A stretch of 51,138 bases of DNA from the NCBI GenBank assembly GCA_002787775.1, contig PCUW01000022.1, forward strand, positions 1 through 51,138, in the 5' to 3' direction. The stretch's first letter is position 1; each line of letters begins with the position of its first letter. Both the position numbers and the translations under genes were made by a program. Shown in pieces: positions 25,507 to 32,918 of the stretch. Source of the DNA: Bdellovibrionales bacterium CG12_big_fil_rev_8_21_14_0_65_38_15 (lineage in GTDB: Bacteria; Bdellovibrionota; Bacteriovoracia; Bacteriovoracales; Bacteriovoracaceae). The notes beneath the pieces were generated by a model. It was given only the letters and a program-made list of their open reading frames with translations, was not told the DNA's origin and did no database searches.

Positions 25507-26293
25507 TAACAATCTTATAATTCTCTCTTACAAGATCATCAATTCTATTTCGTTCGACTTGAAGACTTGTATTGATAAAGTCAGATAGAACACAAAAGAG
25601 AATCGTGCCTTTATCCGTTTCAACAAAGCCAGAAAGGGCAGCTGTTCGATTTAAAGTACCTGTCTTAGCAAAAACTTTTCCTTTAAGGTCTAGTAGTCTA
25701 CTTCTTAAAGTTCCATTTTCACCTGGAGTAGCAAGAAGATCTCTAAAGACCTCATACTGCGAGCTTGCGTAGATCAATTCCAGCAATTGAATTTGGACAC
25801 TACAAGTTGATTTATTCGAATAACTAAGACCAGAACCATCGGCAACTCTAAATGTGTCAGAATTAATGGTCAGGCCTTGGAGTGAATAATAGTCTTCCAT
25901 ATCACTAGGCTTACCCAAGAGATCTAATGTCGCTTGTGCCATAGCATTGGAACTCGTCTTAAGCATTAAAGCGAGATAATCCAACTCTCTAATCCCCTCT
26001 TGAAGCGCCCACCACCCAGTAAAGAGTTTCATCGTTGAAGCGGGCTTAACTAATGAGTCAAAGTTTTGAATCGCTAGGACTTGCCTGCTGCCATCATTCT
26101 TCACCACTTTAAAGATATGAGAGAGAATCGGGCCAGTTGATTTGGAGTCATAATCTGGATCGATATCAGGGCGTAAAAACTCAGTTGTATCTTCATAAGA
26201 ATTAAAGGATTCAACACTAGTGCTGGTAGCACTTGAAGTTGTTATGGTGCTTAAGAAAACTAGGCATAAACAGAGCATTTGAATAAAAGTCAT
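25499..26293 (-). CDS. Compact S13-like D-Ala-D-Ala carboxypeptidase
   Basis: The product is 264 residues with a signal peptide and AGGAAG before the ATG. It has the three serine penicilloyl-transferase motifs: SxxK at Ser86-Lys89 (PASTMK), SxN at Ser114-Asn116, and KTG at 210-212. It also has the S13 marker DGSGLSYSN. In PBP4/DacB enzymes the first two motifs are about 240 residues apart because of inserted domains; here only 25 residues separate SxxK from SxN. It is thus a minimal S13-like enzyme without those insertions, probably acting on peptidoglycan peptides in the periplasm. Confidence 0.8.
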   Translation of the reverse strand: MTFIQMLCLCLVFLSTITTSSATSTSVESFNSYEDTTEFLRPDIDPDYDSKSTGPILSHIFKVVKNDGSRQVLAIQNFDSLVKPASTMKLFTGWWALQEGIRELDYLALMLKTSSNAMAQATLDLLGKPSDMEDYYSLQGLTINSDTFRVADGSGLSYSNKSTCSVQIQLLELIYASSQYEVFRDLLATPGENGTLRSRLLDLKGKVFAKTGTLNRTAALSGFVETDKGTILFCVLSDFINTSLQVERNRIDDLVRENYKIVND

Positions 26294-26375
26294 AACTCTT
26301 CCTTTTTAGTGGAAACTTAGCCTATAAGATTCAAAAACGATTGAAATGACACAGCGTTGAATTAGGATGAAAATT

Positions 26376-27305
26376 CTACAATTTTTTGGCGTTCTTGGCT
26401 CTAAATAGCTGAAATGCTTTTATTAATAAGTCTATTAAATATCCCAAGAAAAGACCCAAGACTATATTAATGGAGCTGATCACAAACCAGCTCAAAAGAG
26501 CTGAGATCTCATTAATCATCGTTGATAGACTTTCTTCAATCACAGCAATGGGATGAATACCGTGAACGATAATCCCAAACCCAACTAATAGCATGGCCAA
26601 GGTTCCAACATAGCTCAAAAGATTTAAAAAGCTTGGCATCATTTTAACGACCAAGGCACCACTTTTTTGAACAAGTGAATGAAAGTTACCTTTGGCAAAA
26701 TATAAACCGATATCATCGGCCTTCACGATTAAACCAACGACGCCATATACAACTAGAGTTAATAAAATTCCTACACCGAGCATGACACTAGTCTGCTTAA
26801 CGAACGATTCGCTGAGTACATTCGAATAGGTAATCGCGACAATTTCAGCAGATAAAATAAGATCGGTTCTTACGGCACTAGCAATTCTTTTTTTCTCCAA
26901 TGCAACAAGATCGACTTCAGCTTCTAAATCTTCAATAACATGTTTTTTAGAGGAAAATAGCGAATGTACTTTTTCAAATCCTTCATAACAAAGATAGGCT
27001 CCTCCCAACATTAAAAGTGGAGTTATACTCCAAGGCAGAAAGTGACCTAAAAATAGTGCTGCAGGGGAAAGAATAAATGTTTTATTAATAAGTGATTTTT
27101 TGGCAATCGACCAAATGATGAATACTTCTCTATCTGGCGATAAACCAATAACATATTTTGGTGTAACGGCGGCATCGTCAATGAGAATGCCTGAAACCTT
27201 GCCACTCGTTTTTGCAACCTGTGTAGAAACATCATCAAGTGAAGCAGCACTTGCTTTAACAAGGGCGGAGACATCATCGAGTAAGGCTAAAAGTCCAGAG
27301 CTCAT
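26376..27305 (-). CDS. DUF808 family membrane protein (YedI-like)
   Basis: The product is 309 residues with four to six membrane helices. It aligns from end to end with E. coli YedI as I remember it: LLALLDD at the start, SIAKKSLINKTFIL, PWSITPLLMLGGAYLCYEGFEK, then IRTDFILSAEIVAI-like AVRTDLILSAEIVAIT, GVVGLIVKADDIG and a C-terminal GIHPI helix pair. Function unknown. Confidence 0.92.
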   Translation of the reverse strand: MSSGLLALLDDVSALVKASAASLDDVSTQVAKTSGKVSGILIDDAAVTPKYVIGLSPDREVFIIWSIAKKSLINKTFILSPAALFLGHFLPWSITPLLMLGGAYLCYEGFEKVHSLFSSKKHVIEDLEAEVDLVALEKKRIASAVRTDLILSAEIVAITYSNVLSESFVKQTSVMLGVGILLTLVVYGVVGLIVKADDIGLYFAKGNFHSLVQKSGALVVKMMPSFLNLLSYVGTLAMLLVGFGIIVHGIHPIAVIEESLSTMINEISALLSWFVISSINIVLGLFLGYLIDLLIKAFQLFRAKNAKKL

Positions 27306-27345
27306 AAGATCATCTTACTCACTATAGTCCTCTAGGTACACCCAT

Positions 27346-28086
27346 TTAGTTTAAAGCATCTTGAGATTGAGCCTTCAGGCAAAGCTCTATTTCATCGGTT
27401 GTTATAAAATCAACTTTTCTCTTGTGGTACTTTAAAAGTCTTTCATAGTCGTTAACGGTCCACACCCCATTTTCATGACCAAGCATTCGAGCAAGCCATG
27501 TGAATGGTTTTAATGGGTAATGAACATTCATCCCCCTAGACCATGCAAAAAATGGAATAAACTTACTAAGTCTTAAAGACTGAGACTCCGGTATAAAATC
27601 TCGGACAACTTGTAAGAACTTCAAGCGAAAAGAGATAAATCTAAGACGAGAAAAGTCCACTCCTGAACTTTCAACAACATCTTTAAAAAGATGACTTGGC
27701 TTATCTTTAAGCTCAACAAAATATAGGCCTTTATAATTTGCTGTTTGGATAAGTAGCTCTTCAAGGCTTACCAAACGCTGGCCGTCTTTGAGTCGACAAT
27801 GCTGGCTAATCTCTGACCAAAGAAGATCTTTCACTTTAGTTTTTGATGGGCATTCTATTGAGTCATCAACAACTCGCTCTAAAGTACTATCATGCAAAAG
27901 AAACGGAGTGCCGTCCTTTGTGTGGTGAATATCAAATTCAACTCCATCAGCTCCAGCATTAATGGCATTAATGACTGAATCTAAAGAATTCTCGACAGAT
28001 TCTCTTAGGTAGCCACGATGCGCGATACAATCAGCACCAAAACAGTTGAAAGTGGTCATCACTATTAAAATAAAAATAATTTTCAT
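27346..28086 (-). CDS. Secreted glycerophosphodiester phosphodiesterase
   Basis: The product is 246 residues with an N-terminal signal peptide (cleavage near CFGAD). GDPD signatures: AHRGYLRESVENS (catalytic His with Arg-Gly), GADGVEFDIHHTKDGTPFLLHD (metal-binding Glu and Asp, second His) and WTVNDYE near the C-terminus. By family it hydrolyses glycerophosphodiesters to glycerol-3-phosphate and an alcohol in the periplasm, useful for recycling phospholipid headgroups, for instance from prey or host lipids (inference). Confidence 0.9.
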   Translation of the reverse strand: MKIIFILIVMTTFNCFGADCIAHRGYLRESVENSLDSVINAINAGADGVEFDIHHTKDGTPFLLHDSTLERVVDDSIECPSKTKVKDLLWSEISQHCRLKDGQRLVSLEELLIQTANYKGLYFVELKDKPSHLFKDVVESSGVDFSRLRFISFRLKFLQVVRDFIPESQSLRLSKFIPFFAWSRGMNVHYPLKPFTWLARMLGHENGVWTVNDYERLLKYHKRKVDFITTDEIELCLKAQSQDALN

Positions 28087-28157
28087 GCTATGCAGCTATC
28101 ATGACAAAAGCTCTAAGACTACTGATAAATAGTGAACGACATGCTAGCTTTATAAGT

Positions 28158-28811
28158 ATGCAAAATCATAATATGGACCTAACAAAGAAAGTCGTCATTA
28201 GAACACTTGAGCTTGATTGGCAGCCATCGCCTATGCCTGGAGTCCTTAGAAAGCCCCTAGAGCGACAACAGCAAGAATCTGGGCATACAACTTCGCTCGT
28301 TAAGTACGCCCCAGAATCAAGTTTTAAGTCCCACATTCACCCACTCGGCGAAGAGATCTATGTTTTAGAGGGAATATTTAGCGACGAAAGTGGTGATTAT
28401 CCCAAAGGTAGTTATTTACGAAATCCACCCAACAGCTCCCACTCTCCATTTAGCAAAGAAGGCTGCACTCTACTTGTAAAATTAAACCAATTTGATTCTC
28501 GAGACCTTGAAACATTGAGAATCAAGCCTTCACCAAACGATTGGAGAGATGGTCACGGTAATCTAAAGGTTCTGCCTTTGCATCAATTTGAAACTGAAGG
28601 GACTGCGCTTGTCTTTTGGCCGAAAGGTGAACAGTTTATTCCTCACCGTCATATGGGCGGGGAAGAGATATTTGTCATCTCAGGCGTTTTTCAAGATGAA
28701 TTTGCTCAATATCCTAAATATACTTGGATAAGAAGCCCTCACTTATCAACTCATCATCCCTTTGTTGAAGAAGATACGTTAATCTTTGTCAAAACAGGAC
28801 ACTTAAAATGA
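28158..28811 (+). CDS. Double ChrR-type cupin protein
   Basis: I set the start at ATG 28158 because the family usually begins a few residues before LTKKVVIRT...W.PSPMPGV; the frame extends to ATG 28101 and another ATG is at 28173. The 217-residue product has two cupins of the anti-ECFsigma ChrR type. The first shows SHIHPLGEEIYVLEGIFSDESGDYPKGSY followed by RNPPNSSHSP; the second repeats the pattern with PHRHMGGEEIFVISGVF. His and Glu residues are the usual metal ligands. No sigma factor is adjacent, so it may be an enzyme-like or free-standing cupin. It is coupled to the next gene by an ATGA overlap. Confidence 0.8.
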   Translation: MQNHNMDLTKKVVIRTLELDWQPSPMPGVLRKPLERQQQESGHTTSLVKYAPESSFKSHIHPLGEEIYVLEGIFSDESGDYPKGSYLRNPPNSSHSPFSKEGCTLLVKLNQFDSRDLETLRIKPSPNDWRDGHGNLKVLPLHQFETEGTALVFWPKGEQFIPHRHMGGEEIFVISGVFQDEFAQYPKYTWIRSPHLSTHHPFVEEDTLIFVKTGHLK

Positions 28812-29350
28812 ACGATCGATCTGTCGTTTTATTAGACGAATCTATGCTTGAGCAATATGTCGACTACCTACACGCGCACATGAGCGAATCGGGTATAAAC
28901 GGAAATCTTATCTATACTCCATTTCCATTAAACTACGAGCATCCTAAAGAGATGATGCTAAAAAATATTGGAGATAATATTAAAAAGCCTTTTGAGGCTA
29001 CAAGATGGGAGAGAACTTTTATCTGTATGGATGGAGTTGATATCGTTGCTCATGCTGCTCTTAAGGGGCATTATCTAGATGCGGCCTTGCACCGATGTGA
29101 AGTTGGACTCGGAATGAATCAAGCAGTTCGAGCTCAAGGACTTGGTAAAAGAATGATGGAACATTCAATAGAGTGGTTAAAAACAAACTCGCCTATTGAA
29201 TATATTGATCTCTATGTCTTTTCTCACAATCAAGCCGCAATTAAGCTTTATACAAAATTAGGTTTTAATCATGTGGGAGTTAATGAAGATATGTTTCGTG
29301 TTAATGGACTACCCATTGATGACAATAGAATGACGTTAAAACTAAGGTAA
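28808..29350 (+). CDS. GNAT-family N-acetyltransferase
   Basis: The product is 180 residues. The ATG overlaps the cupin stop (ATGA). GNAT core: the central strand GLGMNQAVRAQGLGKRMME is the acetyl-CoA pyrophosphate loop (QxxGxG/A type), followed by IEYIDLYVFSHNQAAIKLYTKLGF, the classic C-terminal motif of RimI-like enzymes. The substrate is unknown. It is co-translated with the cupin and followed 5 bases later by the HNH-like gene. Confidence 0.9.
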   Translation: MNDRSVVLLDESMLEQYVDYLHAHMSESGINGNLIYTPFPLNYEHPKEMMLKNIGDNIKKPFEATRWERTFICMDGVDIVAHAALKGHYLDAALHRCEVGLGMNQAVRAQGLGKRMMEHSIEWLKTNSPIEYIDLYVFSHNQAAIKLYTKLGFNHVGVNEDMFRVNGLPIDDNRMTLKLR

Positions 29351-29355
29351 TATTT

Positions 29356-30024
29356 TTGGAGCTTTCAAAACATAAGTCACATAGAAATCAAAAATACCTA
29401 AGTTGGCTTAGAGAGCAAAACTGTGTTGTATCAAATAAGAAAGCGCAATGTGCTCACCATATACGTTTAGGTACGAATGGTGGAACAGGAATTAAACCAT
29501 CTGATTATTTTTGCTTACCACTCATAAACGAATACCACACGACAGGCTCTCTTGCTCTTCATATGATCGGAGAAGAAACCTTTTTAAAACAGTTTGAATT
29601 AGATCCAATTTCTCTTTTTATAAAATATTTAAAGGATTATTTAGCATCACAATACGACATCCTTTATTCATTGGAGCGAACTGACAAAAAAATATGCTTA
29701 GCTGAGTTAATAGAAATTATCGAATCTAAGAATGTAAAAAAACCAAAGAAAAAAGCTGTCTCAAAGCCAAAAACCAAAATACCGAAAATTAAAACTGAAA
29801 AAGAAATAGAGTTTTACGAAGTCGCCAAAGCACTAAAACGTGCAAATGATAAAGAGCTTAGAGATAAATTAAAACAAGAAATTGACCCAAAACAAAGTGA
29901 GTTTTACAAAAGATCGAAGGAAGCTCTCAAGTTAAAACAAAAAGAATATCGCGATAAAAATAAAAAGAAAGTTTCAGAATTCAGAAAAAAACTCGCGAAA
30001 AAATTAAAAAAGAAAGCTAAGTGA
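29356..30024 (+). CDS. DUF968/HNH-like putative nuclease with lysine-rich tail
   Basis: The product is 222 residues with a TTG start; AAGG lies 8 bases upstream. Residues 10-100 fit the DUF968/HNH-like fold: C-x6-C (NCVVSNKKAQC), AHHIRLGTNGGTG, KPSDYFCLPL and the His-rich EYHTTGSLALHMIG. The C-terminal 90 residues are dominated by Lys, with helices and no Cys: a histone-like tail likely to bind DNA or RNA. DUF968 proteins are often phage-associated, but no other phage gene is seen. It is close-packed behind the GNAT gene. Activity is unproven; both domain parts are clear. Confidence 0.7.
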   Translation: MELSKHKSHRNQKYLSWLREQNCVVSNKKAQCAHHIRLGTNGGTGIKPSDYFCLPLINEYHTTGSLALHMIGEETFLKQFELDPISLFIKYLKDYLASQYDILYSLERTDKKICLAELIEIIESKNVKKPKKKAVSKPKTKIPKIKTEKEIEFYEVAKALKRANDKELRDKLKQEIDPKQSEFYKRSKEALKLKQKEYRDKNKKKVSEFRKKLAKKLKKKAK

Positions 30025-30030
30025 CTGACA

Positions 30031-30080
30031 AAACGTAAGTTTGACGCGCAAGACCTGAGCATCTCGTCAAACTTACGTTT
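30031..30080. repeat. Perfect 16-bp inverted repeat between HNH-like and SWIB genes
   Basis: AAACGTAAGTTTGACG (30031-30046) and CGTCAAACTTACGTTT (30065-30080) are exact reverse complements with an 18-base loop. There is no T-run after it. It lies right behind the stop at 30024 and 57 bases before the SWIB start. It may be an mRNA-end hairpin, an operator or a protein-binding site. Confidence 0.85.
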
Positions 30081-30136
30081 AGACGTATATCGCCAATTTA
30101 TGAGACAATACCCAAAATTTTTACAAGGAATTAAAA

Positions 30137-30466
30137 ATGGCCGAAGAGAAAGGACTAAAAAAACCAGTTAAACTACAGTCAGAACTTGCAGCAATGCTTG
30201 GAGCAACTGAACTACCAAGAACTGAAATAACTAAAAAGCTTTGGGACTATATTAAAAGTAATAAGCTTCAAACAAAAACAGCTAACGGAAAACCAGAAAA
30301 TGCTGGAAAATTCATCGTTACTGATGAAAAGCTTCTTCCAATTTTCAAAAAAACTAAATCAACTAGTAAATCAGGAAAACTTACTGATCTAACTGGTCTT
30401 AAAGTTGGCGATACTATCGATATGATGCAAATGGCAGCAGTCGTAGGCGCTAATATTAAAGCTTAA
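30137..30466 (+). CDS. SWIB/MDM2-domain protein
   Basis: The product is 109 residues; AAGGA precedes the ATG. The SWIB domain spans about residues 10-105: ELAAMLGATELPRTEITKKLWDYIKSNKLQ is the hallmark N-terminal half, and VTDEKLLPIF is the second helix region. Between them the eukaryotic-like form has a short basic stretch that here is ANGKPENAGKF. Stand-alone bacterial SWIB proteins are known (chlamydiae, some proteobacteria and others) and are thought to bind DNA or topoisomerase-like partners. No topoisomerase domain is attached. The gene is single and is closed by a strong terminator. Confidence 0.88.
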   Translation: MAEEKGLKKPVKLQSELAAMLGATELPRTEITKKLWDYIKSNKLQTKTANGKPENAGKFIVTDEKLLPIFKKTKSTSKSGKLTDLTGLKVGDTIDMMQMAAVVGANIKA

Positions 30467-30478
30467 TTGCAGTTTAAT

Positions 30479-30506
30479 AGCCTGGGCGAAGTCCCAGGCT
30501 TTTTTT
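30479..30506 (+). terminator. Intrinsic terminator of the SWIB gene
   Basis: AGCCTGGG-cgaagt-CCCAGGCT forms an 8-bp stem followed by six or seven T residues. The T-run ends directly at the ATG of the next gene, at 30507. Confidence 0.93.
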
Positions 30507-30872
30507 ATGCTTAAAAAGTACAAAACTCTTCTTAAATATATCCTCTGTGCTTTCCTTCTTTTTGCTGGGACTTACCACTTAGTAAATCCGCAAGCGTTTA
30601 TGTTCCTAATGCCTCCATATTTCCCTATGCACTTAGAAATCATTCTGTTCACTGGGGTTCTAGAAATTATATTTGCTCTAGGAATCTTGTTTGAAAGAAC
30701 AAGGAATTTATTTGCTGTTCTAACAGCGCTCTATTTCATCGCCATTATTCCGGCCCATCTCCATGTGGCCATGAATAATATTTCGATGCTTGGAATAACA
30801 TCTCCCTTTCTTCTTTGGGGAAGAGTTTTATTTCAGTTAGTCTTTATTCGTTGTGCATGGTCGCTTAGGTAG
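30507..30872 (+). CDS. DoxX-like small membrane protein
   Basis: The product is 121 residues with four membrane helices. Signatures of the DoxX-like family: GTYHLVNPQAFMFLMPPYFP, then GVLEIIFALGILF and AIIPAHLHVAMNN. The function of these proteins is not settled. The ATG begins right after the T-run of the preceding terminator and no ribosome site is free of it, apart from AGG inside the hairpin 3' arm. It may be expressed by terminator read-through or from a later internal start. Confidence 0.75.
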   Translation: MLKKYKTLLKYILCAFLLFAGTYHLVNPQAFMFLMPPYFPMHLEIILFTGVLEIIFALGILFERTRNLFAVLTALYFIAIIPAHLHVAMNNISMLGITSPFLLWGRVLFQLVFIRCAWSLR

Positions 30873-31958
30873 TTACAGACAATATTTATTTGCTATCTTA
30901 TTCATTACAAGCTGTGGACAAGACGAGCACTGACATTGATCAACGACTCCGTTTGTTTTCTTTATATCTAAAGCAGCTTTAAAAAAAATTTCTTCATTTA
31001 GATAAGTCTCGTTGTCTTTGTAAGAGCCTAAACTTGGTCCGCCGTTGCAGCTTTTAATTTGACCACTATCAGTTATTGGTCTCATCAAAAAGGGCATATA
31101 GCAGCGATTTTGTTCGTAAAAGCTGAGCTCATTAGAGGATTCCATCTGATCTTCTTCTAACATAGCCTCAAAACCATCTAAATTATGATTAATACCGTTT
31201 GAATTAAGACTAGTTTTTAATTCTTGGATAATTCCTTCTAATTCAAACTCTTCATCATTTGAAAGTTTCAAGTCATTATGATCTATGAGTCTAGTCAGTG
31301 AAAGATGACTTACGTTTTTATCCTTTATAAATTCAGGTATTTTAACAAGGTGTTTGTAGTTTAGTTTTGTAATAACAAAATGAAGTGTAAGATTCATTCC
31401 TTTTTGAGAAATTAGCTCAATAGTCTTACTCAGTTTTTGAAACTTTTCTTTTTGATGATGAAGAGGCTGATGCATCTGAAGCCAAGATTCAAAAACAACT
31501 GAATGCAAGCTAATCCAAAAGGCAACATTATGAGTTTTATAAAAATCTAATTCATCATGCTTTATACTTGTACCATTTGTAATAATCTGAATATCAGCCT
31601 TTCCTTTTGAACGGTTTTGAATATAACTAATTAAGCTTTTAATTTGTGGATATAAAAGAGGCTCACCGTTTGAAGTGAAATTAAACTTTAAGGTCAACTC
31701 ATTGAGAGCGTTATCAATAATAGTCTTTACCTCTTCAAATGAAAGAGTGTCTCTGCCTTGCAGTCGACCTTTTTCGTGAATATCTGTGATACAAAACGGA
31801 CAATTATGATCACATGTTGAGGGAAGAGTTAAATGACAGATTCTTGGGCCAATAAATTTAAATTTTAAATTCATTCCAAGAAAAATAAATCCATTAACGA
31901 AGAGCAAACAAATCGGTTTGGGCAATGAGTAAAACAAGAATAAAACAAGACTTTTCAC
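30873..31958 (-). CDS. Radical SAM protein with C-terminal cysteine cluster
   Basis: The product is 361 residues with a GTG start; AAAGG is upstream. The radical SAM cluster CxxxCxxC is Cys49, Cys53, Cys56 (CDHNCPFC), followed by FTSNGEPLLYP (GGE-like motif) and ITNGTS. A hydrophobic N-terminus (residues 3-30) comes before the cluster and is unusual; it may anchor the enzyme or extend the fold. The C-terminal part has CYMPF, CNGG, QCQCSSCPQ and a final CL, a SPASM/twitch-like set of cysteines for a second [4Fe-4S] cluster. It is therefore of the kind that modifies peptides, but no precursor peptide gene is obvious next to it. Confidence 0.82.
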   Translation of the reverse strand: MKSLVLFLFYSLPKPICLLFVNGFIFLGMNLKFKFIGPRICHLTLPSTCDHNCPFCITDIHEKGRLQGRDTLSFEEVKTIIDNALNELTLKFNFTSNGEPLLYPQIKSLISYIQNRSKGKADIQIITNGTSIKHDELDFYKTHNVAFWISLHSVVFESWLQMHQPLHHQKEKFQKLSKTIELISQKGMNLTLHFVITKLNYKHLVKIPEFIKDKNVSHLSLTRLIDHNDLKLSNDEEFELEGIIQELKTSLNSNGINHNLDGFEAMLEEDQMESSNELSFYEQNRCYMPFLMRPITDSGQIKSCNGGPSLGSYKDNETYLNEEIFFKAALDIKKTNGVVDQCQCSSCPQLVMNKIANKYCL

Positions 31959-31972
31959 TTATAGCCTTTATC

Positions 31973-32006
31973 AATCTAAAACCATCAATCTTGATGGTTT
32001 TAGATT
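31973..32006 (-). terminator. Perfect 16-bp-stem hairpin between two minus-strand genes
   Basis: AATCTAAAACCATCAA (31973-31988) and TTGATGGTTTTAGATT (31991-32006) are exact reverse complements around TC. It lies 14 bases after the stop of the gene at 32020. No long T-run follows, so it may act as an mRNA-end or processing hairpin. Confidence 0.5.
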
Positions 32007-32019
32007 ATATCAAAGCTGG

Positions 32020-32628
32020 CTATAATGTAAGATCAGAAATGGAAACAGTGGCAAACTGACAACTTTTTAAATTCGCTAGAACCTTTATAGTCGACAATTT
32101 ATCGCCTTTATTTTTTATTTTTCCTTCAACAAAAATGAATGAATAAGAATAACCACTTCTTAGTTCTAATGAAGAACTATTGACTTCAAAATCAAATCCG
32201 AATTCCTTCATTTTATCTTGAGCTAACTTCTCAGCTTCAATATCACAGCGATGATGAACTGCTCTTTCATCTTCTCTCCAATCTTCTTCGCAATAAATGT
32301 CTGAATCATAAATGTGAGCAATTGGCGTTTTAAGGTCTTCAGAATAGATTGATCCGTATGTGTTCCCACCATCACAATGATCTTCGGTAGATCTAAAAAC
32401 CCAGTAGTTTTGTCCATCTACTTTGATTAATGATTGTGAAATAGCATCGTGACATTCTTTAAATGGAAAAGATGCAACAACATCAATCGATTTCCAAACC
32501 TCTTTGGTTAAAACATCTCCTGCTGTATGATTAGCATAATCAAAATCACCTTCTTGGAATGTCTTGCATACAGAAGAGTTAGCATTTAGTGCCATCGTAA
32601 ATAAAAAGACTGATATTAAAGTTTTCAT
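32020..32628 (-). CDS. Secreted protein of unknown function
   Basis: The product is 202 residues from ATG 32628 (GAGG upstream); a longer frame begins at a TTG four codons earlier. The signal peptide ends near NANSS. The mature part holds seven cysteines (VCKTFQ, ECHDA, DHCDGG, YCEEDW, RCDIE, SCQFA and one more), suggesting an oxidised periplasmic fold, and has acid-rich turns. No family recognised. It is single, divergent from the histidine kinase with 290 bp between the genes; I see no further gene in that gap. Confidence 0.65.
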   Translation of the reverse strand: MKTLISVFLFTMALNANSSVCKTFQEGDFDYANHTAGDVLTKEVWKSIDVVASFPFKECHDAISQSLIKVDGQNYWVFRSTEDHCDGGNTYGSIYSEDLKTPIAHIYDSDIYCEEDWREDERAVHHRCDIEAEKLAQDKMKEFGFDFEVNSSSLELRSGYSYSFIFVEGKIKNKGDKLSTIKVLANLKSCQFATVSISDLTL

Positions 32629-32918
32629 CAAAAGCCTCAAACGTTATTTAATTATTGTTGTTTAGTAGACTTAATTAGTGCTTTAATCAACTTTAAATAA
32701 TAGATAGATATATTCTACTAATTCAATTAAGAGAACATTTGCAATCTAACCTATTGATAACAGACACTTTCAGATTATTGATACACCTTATCTTTAAAAA
32801 AACATCTGCATTCTTCATGAAGTTTTTACATCGTATAAACGCCTATAAATTGTTTATGACATTTATCATCATTATTAACTTATCTGTCTTTAGGATATTA
32901 CCGATAGACTTATAGACG

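Noticed and set aside
28808..30024. Phage or mobile-island reading of the GNAT-HNH region
   Set aside because: No integrase, attachment repeat, tRNA or phage structural gene nearby, and base composition matches the rest.
32629..32918. 290-bp gap between the secreted protein and the histidine kinase checked for small genes or RNAs
   Set aside because: Only AT-rich sequence with no open frame of coherent composition and no strong hairpin.
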